Source: Methanobacterium_D sp040373355
GTDB lineage: Archaea > Methanobacteriota > Methanobacteria > Methanobacteriales > Methanobacteriaceae
NCBI RefSeq assembly: GCF_047495555.1
Contig: NZ_CP166866.1
Location: forward strand, 1,710,001 to 1,774,000
Length of the DNA: 64,000 nt
Direction of reading: 5' to 3'
In this document: in pieces, positions 38,980-49,050 of the stretch
Layout of the letters: each line of letters starts with the position of its first letter
Numbering within the stretch: position 1 is the stretch's first letter
Notes under the pieces: model-generated
Databases searched by the model: none
Told to the model about the DNA's origin: nothing
Seen by the model: only the letters and a program-made list of their open reading frames with translations
Program-made: the position numbers and the translations under genes

Positions 38980-39213
38980 CTATTTTGATAAATTAGAAAG
39001 CACCATATTTGCTTTATATACTACTATAATCATGAAAATTATGAATAACGGAATTATTGTAATATTTAGTGCAGTAATAAATGACTTAATTTTCTTATTT
39101 TTGTTAATATCTGCACTAAATACTTCTTTTAAAACTAAAAATGCTACTAGAGCAATTCCAATGATTAAATAATTATTTATTAGATCTGTTGTTATTGCGT
39201 TTATAGTAACCAT
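38980..39213 (-). CDS. Small two-TM protein, paralog of 62270-62506
   Basis: 77 residues with two hydrophobic helices (about 15-29 and 47-66) separated by a charged loop, LKEVFSADINKNKKIKSF. The loop matches that of the plus-strand protein at 62270 (IKEILSAEADKSQRMKSF). Both follow a DUF1616 gene, which suggests that they are partners in a membrane complex. Family function is unknown. Confidence 0.72.
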   Translation of the reverse strand: MVTINAITTDLINNYLIIGIALVAFLVLKEVFSADINKNKKIKSFITALNITIIPLFIIFMIIVVYKANMVLSNLSK

Positions 39214-39433
39214 TATGAATACACCCTTTTTAATTATTATTTTTATATCACATTCTATTAATAGTTTTTAATCATAAAAATTAAATTAAATATAAATCAC
39301 TTCTTCTTTATTAAAAAAATTGATATTTAAAGATTATTTATTCATTATGCGCCCATATACGATTATATTAATGAAATTGCGTGTTCCCAAATTTACGGTA
39401 ATCTATATTAATTAATATTTTTAACATTTAAAT

Positions 39434-40267
39434 TTAATTAACGTCAATCTGTAGAAATAGATATCTGTAAACATTCTTATCATCTGGAAGCTTATACAAA
39501 AAGAATTCCATTTTCTGATTTTGACCTGAATTTGATGCTACAAATGTTAATGGAATTTCCTTCTTTTCATTATTAAGAAGAGTTATATTATCATTTTTTA
39601 AAGTTTTGTTATTTAACTTAATTATTAAATTATAAGTTACTGTAGATTGTTCATGATTTACTATACCTTGGTAAATAGTCCCTGTTTGACCTTCAGATAG
39701 ATTTGTAGGATAATTATAGGCTTTATTATCGGGGCCTAAAAGATAAAATTCAGTGAATTTTCCATCTTCTTTAGGCGATGAAATGATGTAAGCAGTTGTG
39801 AATATTGTAATAAGAATGAATATAATTGAAAATGAGGAAATAATTTTATCTCTTTGAGATTTTGATTTAAATCTTTTGAAGATAGCTAAATCTAAACTAA
39901 AACTTTTAGAACCCTCTTTTCTCCTTAAAAATGATAAAGGTTGCATAATAAGAGTAAATATAGCTATATAAGTGACAATTTGGTTCAGCCTAACTTCAGA
40001 AGGAATATAATTGAATATTATACCAATTAGAAGTGTAATTAAGATGCTCACTATAAAACTTAGAGCTAAAAGCTTTCCTATTTTTAATTCTTTCTTTCTA
40101 GGGAATAAAGTTGTTAAAATGGAATAACCTGGTAAAAATAGTATCATTAAATATTCAACTATAATTTTGATATAGTTACTATTCAATTCAGATGTAACTA
40201 AAGATATTAAACAAAAAAGTGTAAGTAATGTGAAGATTAAAATATCTACGTTGTGTAATCTTTTCAT
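39434..40267 (-). CDS. DUF1616 membrane protein
   Basis: Four N-terminal helices contain the DUF1616 signature IVEYLMILFLPGYSILTTLFP; a fifth precedes an exposed C-terminal domain with FTEFYLLGPDNKAYNYPTNL, VNHEQSTVTYNL and FFLYKLPDD, all of which recur in the protein at 60298. The exposed part looks like a beta-sandwich that may bind other surface proteins. The frame is open 51 bp further upstream, but AGGGG lies just before the ATG at 40267. DUF1616 has no established role; it is frequent among archaeal surface-glycan genes. Confidence 0.85.
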   Translation of the reverse strand: MKRLHNVDILIFTLLTLFCLISLVTSELNSNYIKIIVEYLMILFLPGYSILTTLFPRKKELKIGKLLALSFIVSILITLLIGIIFNYIPSEVRLNQIVTYIAIFTLIMQPLSFLRRKEGSKSFSLDLAIFKRFKSKSQRDKIISSFSIIFILITIFTTAYIISSPKEDGKFTEFYLLGPDNKAYNYPTNLSEGQTGTIYQGIVNHEQSTVTYNLIIKLNNKTLKNDNITLLNNEKKEIPLTFVASNSGQNQKMEFFLYKLPDDKNVYRYLFLQIDVN

Positions 40268-40713
40268 TTTAGCCCCTATCACTATTTCATTATAATTTAA
40301 GTTAACCACAATGAACAAATTATTTATTCATTAAATTGAAATATTTAAAACCAGATCAAATTTATCATTAAGTTTTTAAGCTCTAAATTGTTCATAATCA
40401 TTAGTTAGTATATCTATTTTTAAATTCTGTTTCCATGATGGTGTTACTAAAGCATTAATTTATGTAATATTTGTATTAAAAGATATAAATAATTTGCTGA
40501 ATATTAAAGTGGATTTAAATAAATTTAGTAATTAAAACTGATTAATTATAATTAGAAAAAATCCAACATAATTAAAGCTTTCTTAATTTAAATTGAAATA
40601 TCGTATTTTATAGAATAATTAAAAAAAGAAAGGTAAAAATGTATTAAATACATTTTAGGATTCTACTGCTTTGCACTACATCTTTTTGATTTGTTTAAAT
40701 CGATTAGATCACA
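40268..40713. other. Intergenic region between the double deacetylase and DUF1616 genes
   Basis: About 446 bp without a gene. The right part carries a hairpin and T-run that fit a terminator for the 40714-44229 gene (listed separately). The left part is presumably the promoter and leader of the DUF1616 gene; no clear operator is seen. Confidence 0.5.
40619..40656 (-). terminator. Probable intrinsic-type terminator of the double-deacetylase gene
   Basis: The 21-bp palindrome AAAATGTATTAAATACATTTT (40636-40656) has perfect 10-bp arms. Read on the minus strand it is followed by ACCTTTCTTTTTTT, a T-rich tract. It begins 57 nt after the stop codon at 40714. Archaeal termination relies mainly on T-runs, so the tract may matter more than the hairpin. 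Confidence 0.6.
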
Positions 40714-43700
40714 TTACATCGTACTTAATAAACCATTATCGTACCAATAAGTATCTCCTGATGCCGAATTAGTTACTGCAATACTCATATAAACTAATGT
40801 AGCACTAGCAGGCGCCTTTGCTTTAAGCTCTAGATAATGCCATAAGTTCTCACCAAAGCTTGATATATTGACCATTTCGTAACTATAAGCTAAATGTCCA
40901 CCACTACCATACCAATCGTATAAGATGGTTATGGTCTGGCTTCCAAGACTACCTACATCTGCTCTTACATAAGCACTGGCAATATAATCAGTACCTGCTG
41001 TAATTGCTATACCATTACCAGCAAACATCAGCTGACTGAAACCACTACTTGTTACTGCCTTTGCACTTGCATTTCCATCATATTTAATGCTTGTATCCCT
41101 TGTAAGCGTACACAGATAACTGTCAAAACCTGTAAGGTTAGTTTCTACGCCTTGTTGATTTGTACTTAGCAGATTAGTTGAACTTTGAGCCACCACAGTT
41201 ACCTGCCGGGTAATATTATTGTTTGTTTCATTTGTTTCAGTAATTGCATTGTTTACGTCTGCTGTAGCATTAAGGGTACTTAATCCAGTTACTGTAGGTA
41301 TCCAGTTAAATGTTACAGTAGTGCTTTGCCCGCTGGCTAGACTACTTATTGTTTGCTGTCCTATAACTGTAGAGCCATCCATTAGATTTACCATAAATGA
41401 ACCAGCATTCAATGATCCACTGTTAGTTACTGTGAAGTTTACAGGATAAGTCATACCAACTTGAGGGTTGCTTGGAACTTGTAAATTAGAAACAACAAGA
41501 TCAGGTCTAGCAGTGGTTACTGTGATGTAATCAGTTTTTATTTCATCGTCGCTTCCTTTAGGATTAGTTATTGTTAGTTTAACCGTGTAAGTTCCTTCTG
41601 TATTGTAAGTGTAGCTTGGATTTTGGCTAGTACTATCCACTGTTCCATCGTTGTTGAAATCCCACTGATATGTTAATCCTCCCCCAGTAGATTTATCGGT
41701 AAATGTTACTGTTAAAGGTCCTGAGCCACTTGTTGGAGTTGCAGTGAAATTTGCAACTGGTAACGCGTAATCTACAGTAATGTAATTGGTTTTTATTAAT
41801 GAGTTAGTTCCTGCAGAATTAGTTACGTTTAGCTTGACAGTATATGTTCCTGGTGTATTATAAGTAAATGTTGGATTTTTTTGAGTGCTATCTACTGTTC
41901 CGTCGTTATTGAAATCCCATTGATAAGAAGTAGGGTTTCCTGTAGATTGATCAGTGAACTGTACCTGTAATGGTGCTGTTCCAGTTAATGGTGTTGCAAT
42001 GAATTTAGCAATGGGCCCAGTATTATTCATTTCATTGTACCATTCGTTGATTGTTGGTGTTTTAACTCCTGCTTGAGCTAAATATTGAATAAATTCAGTA
42101 AAGTTAGTTACGCTAACATCTTCAGTGATGCTAGGAGTATTCACAACGTTATGTAGTAGTATAATACTTGTTGAACTGGTTGCTATTGCCTGATCAATCC
42201 ATGATTTCCACTGGGCTGTTGTAGTAGTCCTTGTAAAGCCATTACTCGGAAGCTCTAAGTAATTTATATTACTATTAGGGTTTATATTTCCTGATTCAAT
42301 TGTTCTTGCGGTTTTTATTCCTAATTGATTCTCTATCTGTAGCACCCTGCTATCGTATTCTCCATATGGATATGCAAAGTGGTATGCTCCGTCTGCAAAT
42401 CCGTTGTTATTAAGCCAGTTTATAGCTGTTTGAAGTTCAGTAGTGATCTGTGTTGTAGTTAATTCTGGCATCCACCAATGGCGATATGAATGGTTTGCGA
42501 TTGTCCAACCCGCATTATGCAATGCAGTAAGCTGTGCTTGTGTTAAATATCCAGGTGATCCTACCATTTCAGTAATTACATATACAGTTCCTTTAATTCC
42601 ATATTGCTGCATTATTGGAAATGCAACTGTATATACGGATTGATATCCATCGTCAAAGCTTATAATTATCTCAGCTGCTGTATTAGGGTTGTTTACATGT
42701 ATGGTTACCTGTGAGGTTACAGGTGTGGGTACTTGAGTACTGCTTGCTGATGCTGTATTTTTAATATTCTGACCTTCTGTACCCTGATTTACAGTTGCAG
42801 TAAATGATGGTGTGAAATGACTGTTAGCTGCTAAATTAGCCAGATTCCAGGTAATTACGCCAGCGTTGTAGATACCACCGTTTGTGGCGCTTACAAAAGT
42901 CAGTCCAGCAGGTAAAGTAATTCTTACAACCACATTTGTTGCTGTATTGGATCCATTGTTGAATATGTCCAGATTGTAAACCACATTCTCGCCAACATTG
43001 TAGTTTGTCTTATTAGAGGTTATACTAATACGTAAACTGTCAATGTTTACTCTTTCGTTGTACCACTGGCTGATTGTTTCTGTTTTAACTCCAGTTTGAT
43101 TTATATATTCAATTATTGTCCTGAAATTAGTTACAGTAACATCTTCTAAATAGACAGGGTTACCGGTAATGATATCATGGAATAGGAAAATAGCTGTACC
43201 GCCTTGTGCTATTGATCTATCAAGTTCTGTTTGCCAGTCATTTCTTGTAGTATCGCTTCTTATGAGTATAATTGGAAGCTCTAAATAATTTGTGTAGCTA
43301 TTGGAGATAATTCCCCAATTAACTGTTCGCGCGGTTTTTATTCCTAAGATACTAACTACTTGTAGCACATTGCTATTGTATTGTCCATATGGATATGCTA
43401 GGTGGTATGCTCCGTCTGCAAATCCGTTGTTATTAAGCCAGTTTATAGCTGTTTGAAGTTCAGTAGTGATCTGTGTTGTAGTTAATGTTGGTAGGGCGGG
43501 ATGGTCCCATGTATGGCTAGCAATTGTCCAACCTGCATTATGCAGTGCAGTAAGTTCTGCCAGTGTTAAATATCCTGGCGCACCTATCCATGCAGGTGTA
43601 ACATATACTGTTCCTTTAATTCCATATTGTTCCATTATTGGAAATGCGATTGTATATACCGATTCAAACCCATCATCAAAGGTTATAACTACAGGATCTT

Positions 43701-44229
43701 CTGAATTAATTGCCATTGTTGTTGCCGTTAAATTATTTATTGATGTTTCATTGTTGGTATCTTGATCATTTACTGTAGTTTGTGGACTGGAGTTTGATTG
43801 AGTATCTTGTGTATTATTTTGTGTTGAAGAAGTTGTAATTGATGTGTCAACCATTGAATTATTCTTTAAAGGACTTGTTGCTTGACTGTTTTCGTTTTCA
43901 TCACTTACATTAAAATTTTCTGCAGTATTTTGAATTGTAGCAGGAGCTTCAAGTTTAGTTTCTACATTTTTAGGGGTAGAAACGTTATTTAATGTATTTG
44001 GCACATCCATAGTTTTATTACTGGTTGTATCTTGTTTTTCATCTATTACGATATTGCTTAATGACGTATCACTATTTTCATGAGCTGTAGAGGTCTTAAT
44101 TACAGTATTTTTTATATTGGAGTTTGATTGAGTATCTTGTGTATTATTTTGTTCTTCTGCTGCAACAGTTCCACAAAAGGTGATAGTTACAGCAATGAAT
44201 AGTAATGCGAGTATATATTTTCTCTTCAA
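40714..44229 (-). CDS. Secreted protein with two polysaccharide-deacetylase domains, DUF11, two PKD domains and CARDB
   Basis: 1171 residues, signal peptide 1-24 (MKRKYILALLFIAVTITFCG). A Ser/Thr/Asn-rich stalk runs to about 165. First NodB domain about 175-390 (VITFDDGFESVYTIAFPI, ASHTWDHP, AYPYGQYN), then a DUF11 domain (NYNVGENVVYNLDIFNNGSN), second NodB about 515-740 (ISFDDGYQSVYT, ANHSYRHW, AYPYGEYD), two PKD domains (both with YQWDFNNDGTVDST), a CARDB domain (LVVSNLQVPSNP) and a carbohydrate-binding-like end. The start is TTG with AAGGAGGT. It probably acts on the cell's own or a neighbour's surface polymer. Confidence 0.92.
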   Translation of the reverse strand: MKRKYILALLFIAVTITFCGTVAAEEQNNTQDTQSNSNIKNTVIKTSTAHENSDTSLSNIVIDEKQDTTSNKTMDVPNTLNNVSTPKNVETKLEAPATIQNTAENFNVSDENENSQATSPLKNNSMVDTSITTSSTQNNTQDTQSNSSPQTTVNDQDTNNETSINNLTATTMAINSEDPVVITFDDGFESVYTIAFPIMEQYGIKGTVYVTPAWIGAPGYLTLAELTALHNAGWTIASHTWDHPALPTLTTTQITTELQTAINWLNNNGFADGAYHLAYPYGQYNSNVLQVVSILGIKTARTVNWGIISNSYTNYLELPIILIRSDTTRNDWQTELDRSIAQGGTAIFLFHDIITGNPVYLEDVTVTNFRTIIEYINQTGVKTETISQWYNERVNIDSLRISITSNKTNYNVGENVVYNLDIFNNGSNTATNVVVRITLPAGLTFVSATNGGIYNAGVITWNLANLAANSHFTPSFTATVNQGTEGQNIKNTASASSTQVPTPVTSQVTIHVNNPNTAAEIIISFDDGYQSVYTVAFPIMQQYGIKGTVYVITEMVGSPGYLTQAQLTALHNAGWTIANHSYRHWWMPELTTTQITTELQTAINWLNNNGFADGAYHFAYPYGEYDSRVLQIENQLGIKTARTIESGNINPNSNINYLELPSNGFTRTTTTAQWKSWIDQAIATSSTSIILLHNVVNTPSITEDVSVTNFTEFIQYLAQAGVKTPTINEWYNEMNNTGPIAKFIATPLTGTAPLQVQFTDQSTGNPTSYQWDFNNDGTVDSTQKNPTFTYNTPGTYTVKLNVTNSAGTNSLIKTNYITVDYALPVANFTATPTSGSGPLTVTFTDKSTGGGLTYQWDFNNDGTVDSTSQNPSYTYNTEGTYTVKLTITNPKGSDDEIKTDYITVTTARPDLVVSNLQVPSNPQVGMTYPVNFTVTNSGSLNAGSFMVNLMDGSTVIGQQTISSLASGQSTTVTFNWIPTVTGLSTLNATADVNNAITETNETNNNITRQVTVVAQSSTNLLSTNQQGVETNLTGFDSYLCTLTRDTSIKYDGNASAKAVTSSGFSQLMFAGNGIAITAGTDYIASAYVRADVGSLGSQTITILYDWYGSGGHLAYSYEMVNISSFGENLWHYLELKAKAPASATLVYMSIAVTNSASGDTYWYDNGLLSTM
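42379..42463. repeat. 85-bp perfect direct repeat, copy 1 (second NodB domain)
   Basis: Identical, base for base, to 43402-43486. The offset is 1023 bp, exactly 341 codons, so both copies are read in the same frame and encode the same NodB segment (TTTQITTELQTAINWLNNNG and flanks). Identity at synonymous positions points to recent duplication or gene conversion. Confidence 0.95.
43402..43486. repeat. 85-bp perfect direct repeat, copy 2 (first NodB domain)
   Basis: Second copy of the repeat at 42379-42463, in the first NodB domain of the same gene. Flanking sequence diverges quickly on both sides, which favours local gene conversion over duplication of the whole domain at the same time. Confidence 0.95.
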
Positions 44230-44237
44230 TTTTTATT

Positions 44238-44245
44238 ACCTCCTT
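44238..44245 (-). promoter_or_regulatory. Shine-Dalgarno site fixing a TTG start
   Basis: AAGGAGGT read on the minus strand ends 8 nt before the TTG at 44229, and the signal peptide follows at once, so the TTG is the start of the double-deacetylase gene. Confidence 0.8.
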
Positions 44246-44468
44246 TATACGGATAGGTTAATTAAGGAAAATACTCGCTTAATTAACTAATATATTATTA
44301 TGATAATAATAATATTTATAATCGTAATACATTATTATTATATTACTAATATCTAGAGCTAATGAAATAGATTATTAAAAAAAATTTTACTCTTTTTTAA
44401 ATGTGAAATACTTAATTGAGCACTTAATTTCACTATTTTATTTAAAAATTAAATTATATTGGTAAAAG

Positions 44469-45596
44469 TTAAATCAAATTGAATAATTCAATGTATTCAG
44501 GAAGAATATTATTAATATCGTGATTATTTTCAACATATTTTCTACCATTTATCCCCATTTCCTTTATTAAATCATCATCATTTAATAAAATGCTTAAATC
44601 TTCCTTTAATTGTTCTAAATTTCTTGAATAGTATCCAAGTTTATACTTGGTAATTACTTCATCAGGATTTGAGTTAATACTTAGTACTGGCATATAATTT
44701 GTCCATGCTTGAAGAAATGAATTAGGAAATCCTTCAAACATTGAGGTATTTATCAAGACCCAAGCTTTACTAAAAAAGTAGTTTATATCCTCAAAAGGTA
44801 CAACACCCAGAAACTCAAAATTTTCTAATTCTTCGGCTTGTCTTTTTACATCATTATAAAGCGAGGGATCGCCTTGGTAACCGCCTATCATCTGAAATTT
44901 TATTGATGGCATCATTTTAGCAAGTTCTATAAATAACCAGGGTTGCTTAACTTCAGCCATTGAACCAACCCATAAAATTAAGGGATTATCTGATTTTTTA
45001 TTTAATTCTATATCTTTCATTTCTATATGGCTTTTAATAATCTTTCCATTTTTATTATATCTTTTTTTCAGCATCTTCGACTGGTATTGATTCTGTAAAC
45101 AAATTGCATTAGAGAGCTTAATATCAATCCAGTTCCCAATAACTCTAGAATTAAATTTAGAACTTTTAAACTCCTTAATTTCATTTATAATAAGATTTTT
45201 ATCTAATAGGACATCGGAAGCGATTTTATAAATGCTTCTTTTACCTGTTAAATATGCAAATATTGATAAAATTCCTGAAGAATCCCCATAATGGAAGTAA
45301 ATATCTGAATCTGATTTTTTAAATGCGTTCCATAGATTTAACATTTTAGATAAAATGCTTATTTTTGAATCAGCAGGATATATTTTTACCACTTTAATAT
45401 GGTTAATAGACTCTTCAGAAGGTCCTCCTTCATCATGGGTAATTATGGTAATTTTATATCCCTTTTTGGATAGTTCCCTGGCTAAAACTATCTGGTCGAT
45501 ATCAGGACCTATTACATTTTTTATGTTTTCTTTTTTATTTTTTAAAAGTGAATATGCAGTAGGGGCTAGAAAACAAATTCTTTTTTCATTTTTCAT
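44469..45596 (-). CDS. GT4 family glycosyltransferase
   Basis: A 375-residue GT-B enzyme. The N-terminal half has ICFLAPTAYSLL and DQIVLARELSKKGYKITIIT; the C-terminal half has LILWVGSMAEVKQPWLFIELA, FLGVVPFEDINYFFSKAWVLI and NTSMFEGFPNSFLQAW, where Glu and the next acidic contact form the donor site. It is 26 bp downstream of the DUF2206 membrane protein and in the same direction. The sugar is unknown. Confidence 0.87.
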   Translation of the reverse strand: MKNEKRICFLAPTAYSLLKNKKENIKNVIGPDIDQIVLARELSKKGYKITIITHDEGGPSEESINHIKVVKIYPADSKISILSKMLNLWNAFKKSDSDIYFHYGDSSGILSIFAYLTGKRSIYKIASDVLLDKNLIINEIKEFKSSKFNSRVIGNWIDIKLSNAICLQNQYQSKMLKKRYNKNGKIIKSHIEMKDIELNKKSDNPLILWVGSMAEVKQPWLFIELAKMMPSIKFQMIGGYQGDPSLYNDVKRQAEELENFEFLGVVPFEDINYFFSKAWVLINTSMFEGFPNSFLQAWTNYMPVLSINSNPDEVITKYKLGYYSRNLEQLKEDLSILLNDDDLIKEMGINGRKYVENNHDINNILPEYIELFNLI

Positions 45597-45622
45597 TATA
45601 TCACTAATTACCCAAAAATGTT

Positions 45623-47779
45623 TTAAAATAATATAGTTATATTGTTATCATAAATTCTATTTTTATCCCTGGTTATAGGAGTAAACGATTTTTGATCAAT
45701 AAATCCTTCCATGCTGCCATTTATACTATCCATAACAACATTTAACGTTCCCTTACTAGCACTGGATCCTAATAATATATACGAATCATTAGATAAATCG
45801 TTGAATCTATTTGTATCAAGACTATAGCTTAAAAGTGAAGATTTTGGACCTACAAATCCGCCTAGAAGCACAAAACCATTGATATCTGAATAAATATAAC
45901 TTTCATTATGCATATATTTATTTAACCATTCAGCACTTAAAATATCATTTTCATTAAAAAGGGGAGGGTTTGTATTAGTACTCAGTGCCATTGTTGGTTT
46001 ATATGGTTCTTTTGCTATTTCCTGTACTAATCCAGTATTTAGAAACAAAAATACTATTAAAACTATTGAAATAACATTAAATGCTTTAATTTTATATGTT
46101 TTAAAGTGATTTATCAGTAAATTAAATTTTTCTACAATTAGTATAGTTCCAATTACTAAAAATGGGGATAGGACTATAATAGTTATATGAAACATTCTTA
46201 CGGTGTCTAATTGGCTAGAAAAGTTTGGAACTATTATAGATAATATACAAATTCCTAGAAATAAGATTGCAAAGAAAAAGTATTCTTTTTTCATTTTAAA
46301 TCTTTTATTTATATTTCCTATGTTGAATAAAAAGCCCATTATTCCAATTACTATTAACAATTGAGTTAAAAGGTATAAATATTTGGTTATTGCGTTGAAA
46401 AAGGTTATTTTCATTCCAATAATGGTTAAAGCTTGTGTGGAGTCAGAACCTAAGAAATCGCTTAATAATGAGCTATATATATTATCAAATATCATTATAA
46501 TAGATATAAATACAGAAGAATTATTATTATAAATATACCATATAAGTAATAATGTTAAAAATATTAATACAATAGTAGGGTTAACTGCATCTATTTTGCT
46601 CTTTTTGTATAAATTGAATAGATACTGTAGAAGATAAGTTCCAATTAGAACAACTAAAAAAATAGGCGCTAGGCCATAATGGGACATTGTTAGAGAAAAT
46701 AAAAAAATTATTAGTAAAATACTCCTATATTTTTTATCCATTTTTTTATCTAATAACAGTAAAATAATTGCCACTAGAAAAATTTCAGCTATTAACTGTC
46801 TCATCAGCTGCATCATATTATAAAAGAAACTGTAAGAAACTATAAAATAAATAACTGAAAAAAAAGCAATTTTACTGTTAAATTCTCTTTTAAATAGTTC
46901 ATATAATCCGAGAGGGACCAAAGCATATATTAATGGATACATTATTTTATATATCCAAACTATATCAATATTACAGATATAATAGAAATATGATGGCAGT
47001 ATAGTTATACTCAAAATTGAATTTAAATCTGTCAGTGCGAGTAAGTTAGGAAATGTCTCCCATCTAAAATTATAAATCACTAATTTTGTTAAAAAAATTT
47101 CTCTTTGAATATCAAATCCAGAAATATAATTTGAAATTAAGGAATTGTGAAATAATAGAGAAATGGAGAGTATCATGATAACAAATGAATATAAACTTTT
47201 ATCAATTTTATTAAATCCAACCAGGAAAATTATGGCCGCAACAGTAAGAATCATGAAAATAATACCTAGATTATTGTTATGATAGTTAATTAAATAAGTT
47301 CCAAATATGCTCAAAAAAAGAGGAAATATTAAAAATAAATGATTTGAGGATATTTTAAGTTTCAAATTAGGTTGAGTAAAATCTTTATCAATATAATAAC
47401 TCAAAACCAGCAAAACTAATGTAACTATATTTATTGATAACATCAACGGAATAAATGAAATTGGCTCTTCAATGCCTAAAAGAGGCAGAGAAAAATTAAT
47501 AATTAAACCAGTGAACATCAAAGTAGACATACTTAGTGCAACGGAATACAATAGAGTCTCTATATTACTTAATTTATGCAATCTAAAAATTCTAAGTAAT
47601 ATTATTCCAGGGACAAAAACAAGATATATAAATCCAACAATTTCCCTTAAAATAGAAACATTGATACCTATTACTTCTAAACCTACTAATCCCCAAATTC
47701 CGATCTGTATAAATAATATAAACCAGATGAAGTTCTTAATTGGCCAATCATTTATTCGAATAAAATTTTCTGTAATCAT
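45623..47779 (-). CDS. Large polytopic membrane protein (DUF2206/GT-C-like)
   Basis: 718 residues with about 16 membrane segments and a C-terminal exposed domain (after about residue 580). It fits the DUF2206 group of methanogen membrane proteins, which look like GT-C glycosyltransferases; no acidic first-loop motif is obvious, so catalysis is not assured. The ATG at 47779 is preferred over a TTG 9 bp upstream. It lies between two GT4 genes, so a role in lipid-linked or protein-linked glycan handling is likely. Confidence 0.7.
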   Translation of the reverse strand: MITENFIRINDWPIKNFIWFILFIQIGIWGLVGLEVIGINVSILREIVGFIYLVFVPGIILLRIFRLHKLSNIETLLYSVALSMSTLMFTGLIINFSLPLLGIEEPISFIPLMLSINIVTLVLLVLSYYIDKDFTQPNLKLKISSNHLFLIFPLFLSIFGTYLINYHNNNLGIIFMILTVAAIIFLVGFNKIDKSLYSFVIMILSISLLFHNSLISNYISGFDIQREIFLTKLVIYNFRWETFPNLLALTDLNSILSITILPSYFYYICNIDIVWIYKIMYPLIYALVPLGLYELFKREFNSKIAFFSVIYFIVSYSFFYNMMQLMRQLIAEIFLVAIILLLLDKKMDKKYRSILLIIFLFSLTMSHYGLAPIFLVVLIGTYLLQYLFNLYKKSKIDAVNPTIVLIFLTLLLIWYIYNNNSSVFISIIMIFDNIYSSLLSDFLGSDSTQALTIIGMKITFFNAITKYLYLLTQLLIVIGIMGFLFNIGNINKRFKMKKEYFFFAILFLGICILSIIVPNFSSQLDTVRMFHITIIVLSPFLVIGTILIVEKFNLLINHFKTYKIKAFNVISIVLIVFLFLNTGLVQEIAKEPYKPTMALSTNTNPPLFNENDILSAEWLNKYMHNESYIYSDINGFVLLGGFVGPKSSLLSYSLDTNRFNDLSNDSYILLGSSASKGTLNVVMDSINGSMEGFIDQKSFTPITRDKNRIYDNNITILF

Positions 47780-47789
47780 GAATATCAAA

Positions 47790-48971
47790 CTATTTTCCAG
47801 TGCTTATAATGTTCATTAATGCATTTTTGACATTTTTTTCTGTTGCATTAAAACTGTATTTATCTAATACTGTTTTACGTCCGTTAAAAGCCACTTTTTT
47901 GGATATGTCTGGATTCTGCAGTATCCACTCAATTTTATCCTCCAATGATTTAACATCGCCAGGTTTAACAAGAAAACCATCCTTCTCATCTGTTATGGTG
48001 TCATTAATACCTCCAACAGCAGAACAAACTGTTGGTAGGGACATTGATAAATATTCTACAACTTTTATTGGGTTAGCAACTCTATTTATTTCACAATCAA
48101 GTTTAGAGCAGCAAAGTATATCAAAAGCGGATAAATAATCTGGTACATTCTCATAAGGCTGCGCTGGAATAAAAATAACCTTTTCTTCAAGATTATTATT
48201 TTTAACAATTTCAGCTATATTTTCATCTCCATCAAAATATGCTTTTCCCATGATAGCCAATTTAAGATTTGGATATTTTTTATTTAAATTTTTAAATACT
48301 TCAAGAAGTACTGGAATTCCTTCATAATAGGCAAACGAACCAGTATATCCTATAACTATGTCATTTTTAATATTAAGTTCTTCTCTTTTTTTATTCCTCA
48401 TTATTTTGTCGACTTGAAATAGATCTGTATCTATACCATTAGGTAAATAAAGAACATTTTCACAGTTATATTCAGTTTTAGCAAAGTTATGAAGGTAATT
48501 ACTAATTGCAAAAACCATATTTGCATTTCTTGCAGCAAATTTTCTGACAAACCCCGGAATTATTTTAAAAAAGTTTGTATCAATATAGTCTAAAACAACA
48601 GGTTTATTTAATAGTTTACCTGCCACTGTTGCAGGAATATATGATACTTCTGTAATGAAATCTGTAAAAATAAAATCTGAATCTCTTGATTCTTTTAAAA
48701 CATAATAAAACACTGGAAATATAGCTCCTGCTTTTAAAACTTTGGGCAGATTTTTAGGTAAATGAATAATAGTAGTTTTAAATGATTCATCCTTCTTATG
48801 TTCAATGGCAAATTTATCAGAAAAAAAAGAAAATGAAATTAAATTGACATTTATACCAATGTTTTCAAAAATAGATATCATATTCTTAAAACGAGCTCCT
48901 CCACCTACTCCAGAACCATCTGACAACAATTGACCAATACAAACCACTTTAAAATCCTTTGCTTTATCCAT
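47790..48971 (-). CDS. GT4 family glycosyltransferase
   Basis: 393 residues, GT-B fold. SDGSGVGGGARFKNMISIFENI at the N-terminus (cited only in part) is the acceptor-side glycine-rich loop; IVIGYTGSFAYYEGIPVLLEV and FIPAQPYENVPDYLSAFDIL, CCSKLDCEINRVANPIKVVEY and GGINDTITDEKDGFLVKPGD cover the donor domain. The EINRVANPIKVVEYLSM segment corresponds to the E-x7-E motif. It is immediately upstream of the DUF2206 gene. Specificity unknown. Confidence 0.88.
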   Translation of the reverse strand: MDKAKDFKVVCIGQLLSDGSGVGGGARFKNMISIFENIGINVNLISFSFFSDKFAIEHKKDESFKTTIIHLPKNLPKVLKAGAIFPVFYYVLKESRDSDFIFTDFITEVSYIPATVAGKLLNKPVVLDYIDTNFFKIIPGFVRKFAARNANMVFAISNYLHNFAKTEYNCENVLYLPNGIDTDLFQVDKIMRNKKREELNIKNDIVIGYTGSFAYYEGIPVLLEVFKNLNKKYPNLKLAIMGKAYFDGDENIAEIVKNNNLEEKVIFIPAQPYENVPDYLSAFDILCCSKLDCEINRVANPIKVVEYLSMSLPTVCSAVGGINDTITDEKDGFLVKPGDVKSLEDKIEWILQNPDISKKVAFNGRKTVLDKYSFNATEKNVKNALMNIISTGK

Positions 48972-49050
48972 ATTACCACTATCCTAATATTTAAAATTGT
49001 TATTTACTAAAATAATAAGAGAAACAGCTTCAACGTCTCATTTTGTATTT

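Noticed and set aside
42443..43765. Two similar plus-strand open frames opposite the deacetylase domains
   Set aside because: They are antisense shadows. They resemble each other only because the host gene has two related NodB domains and an 85-bp repeat.
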